A DNA stretch of 64,000 nt from Gymnothorax reevesii (lineage: Eukaryota > Chordata > Actinopteri > Anguilliformes > Muraenidae). Shown piece by piece: positions 13,537-23,559 of the stretch (positions are counted from its first letter, which is position 1; each line of letters opens with the position of its first letter). The position numbers were made by a program, and so were the translations under genes. The stretch is from positions 47,652,501 to 47,716,500 of the forward strand of contig CM056573.1 in NCBI GenBank assembly GCA_029721435.1, in the 5' to 3' direction. The notes under the pieces were generated by a model. It was not told the DNA's origin. It did not search any database and saw only the letters and a program-made list of their open reading frames with translations.

Positions 13537-13825
13537 TACACAGAACAGATGATGCTACCCCCACTGTATACCACTGAGAGCCATTTACTGTCCCCACCTG
13601 CGTGTCTGTCTGTTGTCTGGGTCAGTACTCAGTAACTAATGATCGCAGCTTCACCAAATTTGGTGACTCACTATAACCCATTAATGTGCAACATCAGGTT
13701 TTTTGCTGTATTTGACCTTTGACCTCAGTGGTGTGACCTTCATTGTGGAAATCTTGTCCAGCACTTTTACATTTTTGCGCAGCGCTGTGGGTAAGAGAGT
13801 CAGCTAAGTGTTTGTAATGTATTAT

Positions 13826-13902
<77 letters not shown>

Positions 13903-14742
13903 CGAGAGAGTGAGTGAGTGAGTGAGTAAGAAAGAGAGAGAGAGAAAAATATAATTTGTGCTTCTAATGCCATCATTGTTGAATGTTAAACAGTGGTAAT
14001 AAAATATACAAGGTCCAGAGTTGACCATCAATTCACTCATTTTTCAGCTGATCGCATTATTAATTTTTCCTCTTGCATGCTCAGGTATCTGGACTTCAGT
14101 AAGTTTATGAGCAAGAAACCTAAAGAACTTGGGTTCCATAATCCCTACTATGTTCATAGAGTGCATCACTAGATACACAAACATTAGATCCATCATCTTT
14201 TTCTACAAGTTAACAAAAATTTTACCTGAGCTGGGAAGAACCAGAAAAAAAGATTGCTGTTATAGGTCTTGTTAACAGTGAGGTAACCAGAGTAACTTTT
14301 GACATTGGCTCCTGGAAGTGGCCCCACCAAACTGAGTCTTCTGGCTGGAAAATAAGAGGCTACATTTCAAACCCTCCATTTCCACCTCAGATAGACACAG
14401 TAAAATATTATACACTAAAATGTACAGCCAACTGCATGATCCCCATGTATAAGTAGTTAAATAATTTCAAAAATGACTACATTTCAATTTTAATTTCAAT
14501 TAAATTACTGAAAAGTATGCACATTCCTTAAATGCACGGGATATACACATTCGTACCCTCCTGAATGCTTCCTTTTTCCAGATAAGGTGTAAGAAAGAGG
14601 GGTTTGCCGGGATCCGGTCCTTTCTGTGGGGTAGTTCGCAAAGACTTGCGGCAGAAGAAACTGGAACATCCTTTGCATACCACAGGCTCTGAAGCGACCC
14701 ACAGGACTAGAAGAATACTGAATGTTTCCTTCAGCATTTTGA
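3274..14742 (-). CDS. cpvl: CPVL, probable serine carboxypeptidase (11 coding exons, 3' end outside window)
   Basis: Peptidase family S10 (alpha/beta-hydrolase fold), a luminal enzyme that removes C-terminal residues from peptides in the endosome/lysosome or secretory route. Exons (descending): 14742-14557, 14344-14226, 13470-13356, 13205-13147, 12473-12394, 12061-11995, 7742-7620, 6237-6106, 5787-5689, 5208-5035, 3456-3274. Phases match at every junction and give 444 residues. Visible: signal peptide (1-22), substrate loop LWLQGGPGG (110-118), nucleophile Ser208 in GESYAG (206-211) and Asp392 in LIYSGQLD. The catalytic His exon is left of the window; human CPVL is 476 aa, so about 35 residues are missing. 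N-glycosylation sequons at 85, 136, 311 and 350. No frameshift or stop, so the gene looks functional. The best discriminator from other S10 enzymes is near-identity to CPVL stretches such as [16 protein letters not shown]. Confidence 0.96.
3457..4493. other. CPVL intron 10, left part
   Basis: Non-coding, with an A-run at 3918-3933. No gene or clear element boundary seen. Confidence 0.6.
4494..5008. mobile_element. Tc1/mariner-type non-autonomous element (MITE)
   Basis: The ends are inverted: CCAGTCAAAAGTTTTTGCAC at 4502-4521 and GTGCAAAAACTTCTGACTGG at 4983-5002. The CAGTCAAAAGTTT signature is typical of a fish Tc1-like TIR. The interior has no transposase; it contains a block (near 4728-4800) resembling one end of a hAT-type MITE. 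It ends only ~27 bases from the donor of CPVL coding exon 10. Exact outer limits, including the TA duplication, are uncertain by a few bases. Confidence 0.7.
5035..5208 (-). CDS. cpvl: CPVL coding exon 10
   Basis: 58 codons, phase 0 both ends (acceptor CACACAG, donor GTGAGG). Encodes [15 protein letters not shown] through [12 protein letters not shown], with an N-glycosylation sequon NLT at residue 350. Confidence 0.95.
5209..5688. other. CPVL intron 9
   Basis: 480 bases of non-coding sequence; nothing further recognised. Confidence 0.7.
5689..5787 (-). CDS. cpvl: CPVL coding exon 9
   Basis: 33 codons, phase 0. Encodes [10 protein letters not shown] to [15 protein letters not shown]; two Cys that probably take part in disulfides of the S10 fold. 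Donor GTACAC. Confidence 0.95.
5788..6105. other. CPVL intron 8
   Basis: 318 bases including an A-run at 5809-5832; otherwise featureless. Confidence 0.7.
6106..6237 (-). CDS. cpvl: CPVL coding exon 8
   Basis: 44 codons, phase 0, acceptor CTCTCAG and donor GTAAGG. Encodes [17 protein letters not shown]..., matching the [11 protein letters not shown] block of vertebrate CPVL. Confidence 0.95.
6238..7619. other. CPVL intron 7
   Basis: 1.38 kb without recognised coding or repeat structure. Confidence 0.6.
7620..7742 (-). CDS. cpvl: CPVL coding exon 7 (catalytic Ser)
   Basis: 41 codons, phase 0. The first codon is the nucleophile Ser208: the GE of the GESYAG motif is contributed by the previous exon. 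Continues [15 protein letters not shown] to [13 protein letters not shown]. Confidence 0.96.
7743..8327. other. CPVL intron 6, right of exon 7
   Basis: Non-coding. Ends in a short (CATA)n run at 8313-8328 that contains the TA target of the next element. Confidence 0.6.
8328..9894 (+). mobile_element. Tc1 transposon copy B, complete ends, dead transposase
   Basis: TIRs of roughly 200 bases: CAATCCCCAACTCCAATGAA at the left and a matching inverted end ...GGAATTGGGGTTTG at 9894, each flanked by TA within a CATA repeat. The sequence is a diverged cousin of copies A, C, D and E. The degenerate transposase reads from about 8696 (helix-turn-helix near 8770-8860), through [10 protein letters not shown] (9138-9167, first Asp), [12 protein letters not shown] (second Asp, near 9380) to [10 protein letters not shown] (Glu, near 9483). 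Several stops and frameshifts break it. It sits in the 4.25-kb CPVL intron between exons 6 and 7. Confidence 0.88.
9895..11994. other. CPVL intron 6, remainder
   Basis: Non-coding. The block around 10880-11150 ends in ATCTTACACACTAGTCCTTT, resembling the end of a dispersed fish DNA element, but a partner end was not located. Confidence 0.5.
11995..12061 (-). CDS. cpvl: CPVL coding exon 6
   Basis: 67 bases: one base completes Ser185, then 22 codons [22 protein letters not shown]. Acceptor TCTTCAG, donor GTAAGA. Ends with Gly-Glu just before the catalytic Ser. Confidence 0.95.
12219..12350. repeat. Two-copy ~65-bp direct repeat in CPVL intron 5
   Basis: 12219-12282 and 12284-12350 share AAGTAAT(C/T)TTAATTATGACA and ACCTTCTAGT(A/G)T with later ATTCACAT. 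A small local tandem duplication close to the non-canonical donor. Confidence 0.7.
12390..12397 (-). other. GC 5' splice site (GC-AG intron)
   Basis: Minus strand reads TTTACAG then GCAAGC. The exon must end at 12394 because the next exon starts with the single base that completes Ser185; no GT lies at that point. Bases around the GC fit the strong consensus AG|GCAAG that GC donors need. Confidence 0.85.
12394..12473 (-). CDS. cpvl: CPVL coding exon 5
   Basis: 80 bases: 26 codons ([20 protein letters not shown]...) plus two bases of Ser185. Acceptor CCCTCAG. The donor is GC instead of GT. Confidence 0.95.
12474..13146. other. CPVL intron 4
   Basis: Non-coding; includes a dispersed-repeat-like block near 12775-12860 (CGCCCCCTACTGGCC) and a CGCA-rich run at 12941-12966. 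Confidence 0.6.
13147..13205 (-). CDS. cpvl: CPVL coding exon 4
   Basis: 59 bases, phase 1 start, phase 0 end. Encodes (V)[19 protein letters not shown], the block before the VGTGFSF motif. Donor GTATGT. Confidence 0.95.
13356..13470 (-). CDS. cpvl: CPVL coding exon 3
   Basis: 115 bases, 38 codons plus one base. Encodes [19 protein letters not shown], the conserved S10 substrate-binding/oxyanion loop, and [13 protein letters not shown] with a glycosylation sequon. Confidence 0.96.
13479..13532. repeat. (CA)n microsatellite
   Basis: About 26 CA units, interrupted once, directly beside the acceptor of CPVL coding exon 3 in intron 2. Confidence 0.95.
13533..14225. other. CPVL intron 2
   Basis: Non-coding; contains the microsatellite at 13830-13945. 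No further feature recognised. Confidence 0.6.
13830..13945. repeat. (TG)n(AG)n compound microsatellite
   Basis: TG units at 13830-13872 run straight into GA units and imperfect GAGT units up to about 13945. Confidence 0.95.
14226..14344 (-). CDS. cpvl: CPVL coding exon 2
   Basis: 119 bases, phase 1 start and phase 0 end. Encodes (A)[20 protein letters not shown] then [16 protein letters not shown], highly diagnostic of CPVL. Acceptor TTTCCAG, donor GTAAAA. Confidence 0.96.
14557..14742 (-). CDS. cpvl: CPVL first coding exon (signal peptide)
   Basis: ATG at 14737 with five bases of leader after an acceptor (CCCACCAG), so a 5' non-coding exon must lie further right; it was not identified. 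60 codons plus one base: [20 protein letters not shown] is a clear hydrophobic signal peptide, followed by [15 protein letters not shown], which matches the mature N-terminus of CPVL. Donor GTACGA. Confidence 0.93.
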
Positions 14743-15699
14743 CTGGTGGGAAGAAGTCAAAGTTGAATACACCATGCTGTAAGACATGCTATAAGTAGAA
14801 CCAATGCTGTAATGCGAGAGGTCTTGTTTCGAAATCTGTTTGGCGTATCACTAACGCTGTTCACTCCTCATGAAAAAGAATAATGTTACGCGTAAGACAG
14901 TAAACCTTGGCAGTTATTGCTGGCTAAAGTAACTGGAAGCTACAATATCGTCATTCAGAGAACTCAATCGGATAGGCTACAGAAACAAAAAAAGTGCGTT
15001 AGCGAATTCTAAGCATTAACATTTTTAGAGAAAGATACCGAGTCTGAGGCTGACATTACCTCACAATATCCCTATTTGGTCGTCTTCTTAATAAGGCAGG
15101 ACAAAATACGCTCCCCAGCATGCATTACTTGAGAGGCCGACTGGTGGCTACATTGTTAACTAGCTGTCTGGGTGCGCATCCAGAATCACTGAACTTGCCG
15201 CTGGTTCATAGAAAGAAATATTCCATTCGCACAACTTACTATAAAATCCATGAACGGCGAAATATTTCCTGCTTTTAATCACGTAACTACTTGCTGAAGA
15301 TACATTGGCTACGACCTATTTAGAGAGGGCAGACTTTAAATGTGTGGTCATGTGATCACATGAATATCATGTGATACCTTCATTCTGCGGCTCTGCATCG
15401 GAACTGTGCAGCGCCGATTTGCCTATGGGCACCACTTCATGCTGACATAAAAAAAGTTCTGTTCAATTCTTACGCAAATATAGCTGTTTGTAATCAATCT
15501 TAAGAATTAGCAGTGTTTGTATTTTTAAACATACCCATATAGCTATTATTTTCAATGCATTCGGCAAACTGTCGAGGCATGCGTTTGTTTCTTTGGTGAA
15601 AACAGAAGTTTATTTTGCCGTGCCACCCTCTCAAACGTCCTGCGGTTGATCAGACGGTGTCTGATCATAGTTTTGAAGACTCTCTGACCATATGACTTT
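14743..15699. other. CPVL upstream region
   Basis: Should contain the CPVL promoter and 5' UTR exon on the minus strand, but no exon or core promoter could be fixed by eye. Confidence 0.4.
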
Positions 15700-15868
15700 C
15701 AAAAATTCATGATTGTAGTGCTTAAACCGAGATCCTCGGATTTTCCTTCACCACTTAACCTATCTTCCTCAAAGTACAAACAAAGGAAAGTACAAAATAG
15801 GAACACATCCTCTTCCAGGTGGATTTTCGTTGCCATACACCTTACACTCCGTAATTTTGACCTTTATC
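15700..15868 (-). pseudogene. Short old Tc1-like relic
   Basis: 15784-15850 resembles 44735-44795 (both contain GGAACACATCCTCTT-type and TTGCCATA(T/C)(A/G)CCTTA blocks) inside a larger decayed Tc1 there. Only a fragment, ending where the tandem duplication begins. Confidence 0.45.
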
Positions 15869-15869
15869 G

Positions 15870-17930
15870 TTTAAATTGTTATTTTCAATTATTTTTACTC
15901 TATTTTCATGCAGCCATTCCCCATTTCCCTATTTCTCAAGCTTAACTTTTTTGTGGCAATAGTTCTGCCCGTCCCCCCTCGAAAAGTAATTGCGGTTGGG
16001 GCTAGGAAGCGGGCAAGGGATAGAAATGCTTTTATGAGAATGTATACTGGACCTCGCAGACAGGAAAAAAGGGTAGGAGGGCGGGGGCAGGCGGAAGTCT
16101 TTCGCCAAATGTCTATTCAAACGAATTTCCATATGGCAAGGGAAACAAGCAAGTGTCAATAATGAAACTTTACCATTCCCGATTACCTGCAGTCACTCGA
16201 CATCAACGAGGCGAACAAGGGATAGACCTCGTATACTTTTTAAATCAATTTTAGAAGCCTATAAGGTGCATCTGAAAACGAAGGCTGCATTTTTAGGGGT
16301 CGTCACTTAGTGCCATCCGTCAAACTAACACAATGTTATTACATCTCCGTTAAACAGCTTCGGGTTAAACGACTCTTCGCTGGTTACCCTACCCATAACT
16401 TTAGGTCTAACCCCTATCACGAAACCCAGCCCCAAACCTAAGCCTAAATTTACCCTCATCTCTTGCCCTGAATGATAGTTCGGCGTATGGAAGTAAGTGA
16501 CGACCCCCTGAAAATACAGATGCACCCTGTGAATCAGCAGAATAGCTGGCTGCGCGCTGGAATCTTTCAAACCTCCTAAACTGGATTAAAGTGTCCCTCT
16601 TATGTGACTTTTAAGTGGTCATTCTTGACGCCTAGAAAAAAAAGGTTGAAAGGCGTCATTGTTTAAAAGTAAAAAAAAAGCCAAACAAAAAACACTTCGG
16701 TTTTCTCATGCTAGCAATTTCTGCAGTGCCTGACTGTGTAACGCTCCGTTGAGGTCCTACCCCCGCCCTCCCTAAAACCTTAGTGTGCTGTGATTGGTCA
16801 ACTTGATCACTCGTTAGCAATAGGTTCACCGCACGCGTGTGTTTCGCAAAATGTCACGCCCCTTACCATAAATGGATTTCTGCTCAAGAGGAGCTTCAGA
16901 AACAAAATTATCGGTGTAGCCTTGTGGGCGTTACACACTTGATTCAAGGGTATTCCAAACGAAAGACTCTGAAAAGTTTGTGGTATCAGTCACGTGGGTG
17001 CCCCGCCCCTTTAGATAGACTTGTGGCGGGTCCTGAATGTATTGATTCCAATGGGGGGAAGCGAATATGAATGCAAATTATGACAGATTATTTCGCCCCA
17101 TTGTCTCAGAATTAAATATTGTACTTATTTTTCGCAGCCCACATATCTTCCGAACATTTAGGCGTCTGCAATGACATTTTTAACACCCACAGATCAAGAG
17201 AAAATTTACTTTGTTCGAGATCTTTCTCTCTCAGCAGCACTCATGTAACATCTGCCAATACAAAAATACAGTATGGACTGTGGGAAACCATGAATAAAAA
17301 TTAAAAACTGAAATAATGCTTGTGTTTCCATGCAGCAGCAGCAAATCCAAGCGCAAACGGGGAATATTTTAATGCGAGAGCAGAATTTTGAGGAAAAACT
17401 TTCCAAAATCTACACATCAAATTGATATATCTGCTCTCAAGTGGAAATACCACACTATCAAATGAAGATAGGGATTTACCTCCATAGCTAATAGAAATTA
17501 CAATAATTCGCGAATGCCCGAGCCAGCCAACTAACTCATACTCGTAATGTTTAATATGGATGTAAGTGGCGTCGAACAAATGCCTGAAGAAGTAAAGTAA
17601 AATGAAATATAAATGCATCATGCAGATATAAGCCAGATGCTTGTACATTCCAACATTTACTGCGAGCAGAATGCTCAAAATACTTTCATGACCACGCCCA
17701 TTTAGGAGACAAGAAGTGTGAACAATTTCTTATAATGCGGGTCTATTGGGGATGAGAGATCTTCCGTCCACTAATGGTGCAAAAATTCAAATAGTGACAT
17801 CACCAGTTGATGAAAAAATGGCCAGAAGCGATTGGGGCGTTTCACTCTGCTCTGGGGCAGTGCGTTTTGCGGCAGAGAACGCTTCTTCCGGAGGTGATTT
17901 CGAGTTGTTTTCTGACACAGACATTAATAG
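15870..17930. repeat. Tandem duplication, unit 1 (2061 bp)
   Basis: Starts TTTAAATTGTTATTTTCAAT. Collinear with unit 2 over its whole length, for example GGGCAAGGGATAGAAATGC at 16011 and 18066, and ACC(A)C(G/A)CCCATTTAGGAGAC at 17691 and 19800. No convincing coding frame: ORFs in one copy are broken in the other. Contains a MITE at 16264-16528 and a block with CCGCCCCTTTAGATAGACTT. Confidence 0.92.
16264..16528. mobile_element. MITE with AGGTGCATCTG...CAGATGCACCCT ends (unit 1)
   Basis: Ends are inverted: AGGTGCATCTGAAAA with GGGGTCGTCACTTA, and TAAGTGACGACCCCCTGAAA to CAGATGCACCCT. The interior is a C-rich degenerate run built from CTAACCC-like words. No transposase. Superfamily not assigned. 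Confidence 0.65.
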
Positions 17931-20055
17931 TTTAAATTGTTATTTTCAATTGTTTTTAATCTATTTTCATGCAGCTATTTCCTTATTTTTTCAGCTTAAC
18001 TTTTTTGCGGCAATAGTTTTACCCATGCCCCCCCCGAAAAGTAATCGCGGTTAGGGCTAGGAAGCGGGCAAGGGATAGAAATGCCTTTATGAGAATGTAT
18101 ACTGGACCTCGCAGACTGAAAAAAAGGGTAGGGGGGCGGGGGCAGGCAGAAGTCTTTTGCCAAATGTCTATTCAAATAAACTTCCACATGGCAAGTGTAA
18201 CAAGCAAGTGTTAATGAAACTTTACCATTCCCAATTACCTGCAGTCACTCGCCATCAATGAGGCGAACAAGGGATAAACCTTGTGTACTTTTTCTTGTTG
18301 TCAACTTTAGGAACCTATAGGGTGCATCTGAAAACATAGACTGCATCCTTCAAAGGCTGCATTTTTAGGGGTCGTCACTTAGTGCCATCCACCAAACTAA
18401 CACAATGTCATTTCCTCTCTGTTAAACAGCTTCAGTTTAAGCGAGTCTTCGCTGGTTACCCTACCCGTAACTTTAGGTCTAACCCCTAACACGAAACCTA
18501 GCCCCCAACCTAAGCCTAAATTTACCCTCATCTCTAGCCCTGAATGATAGTTTGGCATATGGAAGTAAGTGACGTCCCCTGAAAACACAGATGCACCCTT
18601 TGTGATGCACCCCGTGAATCAGCACAATAGCTGGCTGCGCGCTGGAATCTCTCAAACCTCCCAAACTGGATTAAAGTGTCCCTCTTATGTGACTTTTAAG
18701 TGGTCATTCTTGACGCTTAGTAAAAAAAAAGAAGGTTTAAATGCGTCATTGTTTAAAAGTAAAAGAAAAAAAAAAACACTTCAGTTTTCTCATGCTGGCA
18801 ATTTTTGCAGAGCCTGATTGCGCAACGCTCCGTTGAGGTCCTACCCCCGCCCTCCCGAAAACCCAAGTGTGCTGTGATTCGTCAACTTGATCACTCGTTA
18901 GCGATAGGTCCACCGTACGCGTGTGTGTCGCGAAATATCACGGCCCTTACCATAAATGGATTTCTGCTCAAGAGGAGCTTCAGAAACAAAATTATCGGTG
19001 TAGCCTTGTGGGCGTAACACACTTGATTCAAGGGTGTGCCAAACCAAAGACTCTGAAAAGCAAGACTCCTCACCAAGGAGTAATTTGTGGTATCAGTCAC
19101 ATGGGTGCCTCGCCCCTTTAGATAGACTTGCGGCAGAATGTATGGGTTCCAATGGGGGGAAGCGAATATGAATGCAAATTATCACAGATTATTTCGCCCC
19201 ATTGTCTCAGAATTAAATATTGGACTCATTTTTCGAGGCCAACATACCCTCCGAACATTTAGGCATCTGCAATGACATTTTTAACTCCCACAGATCAAGA
19301 GAAAATTTTCTTTGTTCGAGACCTGTCTCTCTCAGCAGCACTCATGTAACATCTGGCAATACAAAAATACAGTATGGACTGTGGGAAACCATGAATAAAA
19401 ATTCAAAACTGAAATAATGCTTGTGTTTCCATGCAGCAGCAGCAAATCCAAGTGCAAGCAGGGGCTATTTTAATGCGAGAGCAGAATTTTGGGGAAAAAC
19501 TTTGCACAATCTACGCATCAAATTGATATGTCTGCTCTCAAATGGAAATACCACACTATCAAATTAAGATAGGGATTTACCTCCATAGCTAATGGCGATA
19601 ACAATAATTCGTGAATGCCCTAGCTAGCCAACTAACTCATATTCGTAATGTTTAATATGGATGTAAGTGGCGTCAAACAAATGCCAAAAGAAGTAAAGTA
19701 AAATGGAATATACAAAAGTAAATGCATCATGCAGATATAAGACAAATACTTGTACATTCCAACATTTACTGCGAGCAGAACACTCAAAATACTTTCGTGA
19801 CCACACCCATTTAGGAGACAGGAAGTGTGACCAATTTCTTATAATGGGGGTCTATTTGGGATGAGAGATCTTGCTTCCACTAGTGTCTTTGGTCAAAATA
19901 TCAACTTGGTGCAAAAATTCAAACGGTGACATCACCAGTTGATGAAAAAATGGCCAGAAGTGATTGGGGCATTTCATTCAGCTCTGGGGCAGTGCGTTTT
20001 GCGGCAGAGAGCTCTTCTTCTGTAGGTGACTTTGAGTTGTTTTCTGACACAGACC
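17931..20055. repeat. Tandem duplication, unit 2 (about 2125 bp)
   Basis: Second head-to-tail copy, ending GTTTTCTGACACAGACC. A further TTTAAAT follows at 20057, the same motif that starts each unit. Differs from unit 1 by many substitutions and small indels, for example an extra ~30 bases at 19875-19910 and a changed MITE. Confidence 0.92.
18319..18599. mobile_element. Same MITE in unit 2
   Basis: AGGGTGCATCTGAAAACATA to ...CAGATGCACCCT. It was duplicated with the unit, so its insertion predates the tandem duplication. It carries a small internal expansion (GACTGCATCCTTCAAAGGCTG) at its left end. Confidence 0.65.
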
Positions 20056-20765
20056 TTTTAAATGCGTATAAAACGATAGCATTCACACTAGGACATTAAA
20101 ATAATTAAAAACTATAATGAATGTGACTTTAATAAAAAGTGACTTTTTTCACTTTTAGCAATAGGTTCAATAATTAACGCATATGGCTTCCTTAAAATAG
20201 CTTTTCAGCAAAAGTCATTCCCCACCCAGAGAGGGAAAAAAAAAACTCTGAGGGAGACCCAACTGGGGTTAAAAGACAAACATAAAACTTTTTACAGAGC
20301 CTCTGTCTATACAGAAATGAAATATTGCATGGATAATTTTGACAGATGATATTCTATGCAGGTATCTTATCCACCTCAGCAGCGCTTTTGAAAAGCTCCA
20401 AAATGGAACTGTGTCTCAAACCTAATTTGACCATTTGGGCCACTGGGTAGAAACTTTAAATTTATTCTCAGAGTTAGCCCATACATTGTAAGGTCTGTTA
20501 ACAGATCAAATTATTTTATCTAAGACATTATAGCTTTACTTGGGCTTGATTTACTTTATTTTTTAGATGGCATGAAAATAAATCAAACCTAAACAGACAT
20601 GAGTGAATCTGTCATTTCAAATTTTAAAATCATCATGACTACAGTCATAACAAAAAACACATGTAGGACAACTTGGAGAATCACTGTGTAACATTCTTAA
20701 AGCAATGATGTGAAATTTTATACTTGTACCCGCCATGATCTTGTATGTCAAATGAAGCATGTCAG
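20056..20765. other. Non-coding stretch
   Basis: AT-rich, no gene or repeat boundary recognised. Confidence 0.5.
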
Positions 20766-21960
20766 TTAGTGGTATCCAGCACTGGCCCATCCTGCAACAG
20801 GCAATGAGATTGTGTTACCTCTCTTTTTCTTCATGACATTAACAAATATGTCATTTTCATCAGTGTTTCTTTCAACAATATCGCCAATATACAAAGGTTC
20901 ATTGTACACAAAAAAAGCAATATTTTTTTGAAGTTGGTGTGCATCTTTTCTAACAAACACCATACGATGCCAGGAGTGATCAGGTCCCAGCTTGTGTCTA
21001 AGTAGCTTGTGTGTTCCACAGATCACCTTGTTGATCCGCAGCCATCTTGATGCTTTTTCTGCAGCATCAGTGATTTTCCTGATTGCCCTCCTGCTGCGCA
21101 GTCCTTCGAATCCCAGCAGCTTGAGTACCCTGATGAGGGACTGGCCTGCAAAACCTCTGCAGCCAACCTCAATGGGGTTGCAATGGGTCTCCCATCCCCT
21201 GTTTCGGCATTTGCTCGCCAACCCCTTGTACTTGGCCCTCTTCTCCTGTCCTCGAGAACAGTCAATTCCAGCAGGATGACTTACCTGGTCTCGGAGACCA
21301 GAACTATTTCTGACATGAGCGTCATCGCTGCAGCAGTTTCTGGTTGACCTTCAGCTGCCAGTCCCTTGCTGTTGCCAGCAGGCGCCCCCACTGACAAGGC
21401 CATTGTTGTGTTTTTTCTCCTGCTCTGACAAAGGTGATGGAATGTTTTGCTGGTTGTTGCTGCCCACTGGCTGAGATTCCTGTGCTGATCATCTCTGCAA
21501 TAACCTTTAGCACCTGGTCATGGAGCCAGTGATAGCACCCCTCTTCCAAGGCCTTTGGGTAACAGCTTAAGATGTGCTCCAGTGATTCTTTACAATGGCA
21601 GAGGGGGCATGCAGGTGTTTCTGTGAGTCCCCAGCAAAGGAGGTTGGATGGGCTGAGGAGGACATCATAGACCGACTGGATCAGGAATTATGTCTCGCCC
21701 AAAGATGTAGGTGAGACATATCGTTTTTTACAGTTTGCCATCCACATTTGTGTCTGTGGCCATGTTAACGTTTCCAATGTTTCCGGGCAGTAACTTGGAA
21801 TCCTTGTCTGTAAAGGTTGGCCCTTACAGCTCCTCCCCCTCTGCATTCTTGCACTGCCACCTTAATGGGCTCTACCTGTGGCCCATTGTGGTGGAGCTAT
21901 CTGCAGAGAATATCTGCAGGCGCCAGCCCTAGACGCTCTGCATTCACTCCCCACAGTGGG
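20766..21960 (-). pseudogene. C-terminal relic of a non-LTR retroelement with restriction-like endonuclease (tentative)
   Basis: Minus frames from about 21640 to 20766, with frameshifts, read: a CPLC...H...C-type zinc knuckle region, GCYHWLHDQVLKVIAEMI, GRLLATARDWQL, VILLELT, then KGLASKCRNRGWETHCNPIE, VGCRGFAGQSLIRVLKLLGF and AAEKASRWL. This order (Cys/His knuckle, RHDQVL, VxLLELTVP, GW, VEVGCRGFAGxS) is one I recall from fish retroelement C-termini of the R2/NeSL-like type that end in a PD-(D/E)XK nuclease. The LELT strand would carry the catalytic acidic residue. The family call is from memory of the motif, and the frame around the PD motif is damaged. 21222-21960 is too decayed to delimit. 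Confidence 0.5.
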
Positions 21961-22063
21961 TCTGCGAGAATTCTCAGCAGACACCGCTCCCTTTTGGTCT
22001 GTATGATTTGGAACTTTGATTCCTATTTTGTTCTTCACATTTTGTAATGAAACCATTTCCTTC

Positions 22064-22631
22064 TAGCCTGACTAACCCCAGACCTCATCTCAATCTACAT
22101 TGAGTTTTAGTCTGGGAGCCACACATTCATTTTCTCGTATTTGAGGCGTGGTTTACGAATGCCTAGAGCCGTTAATTAGGCGCTACAAATGTCTATTAAA
22201 TGTGTCTGTATGTACCTTATAGCCAATCGTATCAAGTATACCACAATACATATGTAGAGTGACAGAAATTCGGCAAGGAAGAAGACGATGGGTCAGAGAT
22301 TTGTGTACACGATGGCATTCAGCAACGATTGCCATTTGTGCAAGACAAACATGACAATAGAGGGTATTTATGGACACTCTACAGACATGTTTTTAATCGA
22401 AAAAACCACCAAGTTTATCCTAGGGGTTAGAGTTATTAGGGGTGACAGTCACACAAAACAAAAACTAGCTTCGGTGTGTCGCTTAGACGTCGTCATCGTC
22501 TTGCTGTCTAACCCAACCCCCCGCTCTGTGATTGGTTCCTTCCTGAAGCCAAAATCGGATCCATGGAATCCAGGCTGTCTTGCAGCATGAAATGAAATCA
22601 CGCACAAGGCAGCATGGGTATACCCAGGCTA
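22064..22631. mobile_element. Non-autonomous DNA transposon with TAGCCTG ends
   Basis: Left end TAGCCTGACTAACCCCAG; right end reads TTAGCCTGGGTATACCCATG on the minus strand. No transposase inside. The ends recall ISL2EU/Kolobok-type fish elements, but the match is only partial and no target duplication could be fixed. Confidence 0.4.
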
Positions 22632-23024
22632 ATTTTCTTCACATCCAGCTTTGGCATTCTGAGGCAGCTTTTCCCTAGGCCCATGGTCCTAGAGCTCGCC
22701 GGATTGCCTGAGGCATCTGGCCTGGCCAAAACTCTGACGGTTTCAGATACTTGCCTCAAACCTTGCACAATGTTTCAACATTGTATGTAGATATGCCTTT
22801 TTGCTATTTTTGCTTAGATTACTTTTTAATTTCTCTTTTTTCCATGGTAACAGTTTTTGACTTAGCCTCCAATTGGGGCTATGGTTCATATCCAGGTTGT
22901 ACTGCATCTCGAAACGAATTAATATACTTGGGAGGGGGGACATTTCCTTTTGGTCTGGTTTCACGTGCATGTGTGCATGTGTGCGTTGTCATTCCAACCA
23001 TTTCCAGACCACAACTGAGAAACC

Positions 23025-23085
<61 letters not shown>

Positions 23086-23559
23086 CAATTTGCATCAGGT
23101 CACGCCAATGTGCCTTTTGCTATTTTGAGGTTATTCGCTTTTCTCATTTCTTCCTAAATGTCTGTGAACGTCAATGAGAGCTGGCTGCATTTGGCTGGGG
23201 AGTGACATTTGTTTTTTGCCTTAAAAACAATTTCTAGTTCTTTTCCTGTGTGGCTCAGGCTTCCAGTGCTCTGACCAGAAGAACTTTCAGTCCACTCCCT
23301 GCTCCCACCGTGTCCACGCCCCTTGCTGCCGCAACTCTACGATCCTACAGGTGTAGGCTTCCTCCTCCGTGACCGTCTGGCATCTTTTTTTCCCCTGGGC
23401 CTTGTTGTAACAAGGTCTTGGGTTGCTACCAAGCCCTGCCTGTCCTGATGTTACTGCTCCCACCAGTTCACTGTGCTGCACCCAAGACTCAGGCTGGGAA
23501 ACTGCCTGATGTGCCCATGACTTCCAACCCGCTCTCACTTTTATGCCAGCAGAGGAGAC
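22632..23559. other. Non-coding stretch with (TA)n
   Basis: No gene recognised. Holds the TA repeat listed separately. Confidence 0.5.
23028..23082. repeat. (TA)n microsatellite
   Basis: 27 TA units; can extrude a cruciform. Confidence 0.97.

Noticed and set aside
13387..14040. ORFs with Thr-His and Ser-Leu repeats
   Set aside because: Translations of CA/TG and GA microsatellites; the real coding part is CPVL exon 3 on the other strand.
17301..17678. 125-codon minus-strand ORF in tandem unit 1
   Set aside because: The same region in unit 2 is broken (only 60 codons), so it is not a conserved gene.
22751..23157. ORFs rich in Ile-Tyr repeats
   Set aside because: Translations of the (TA)n microsatellite.
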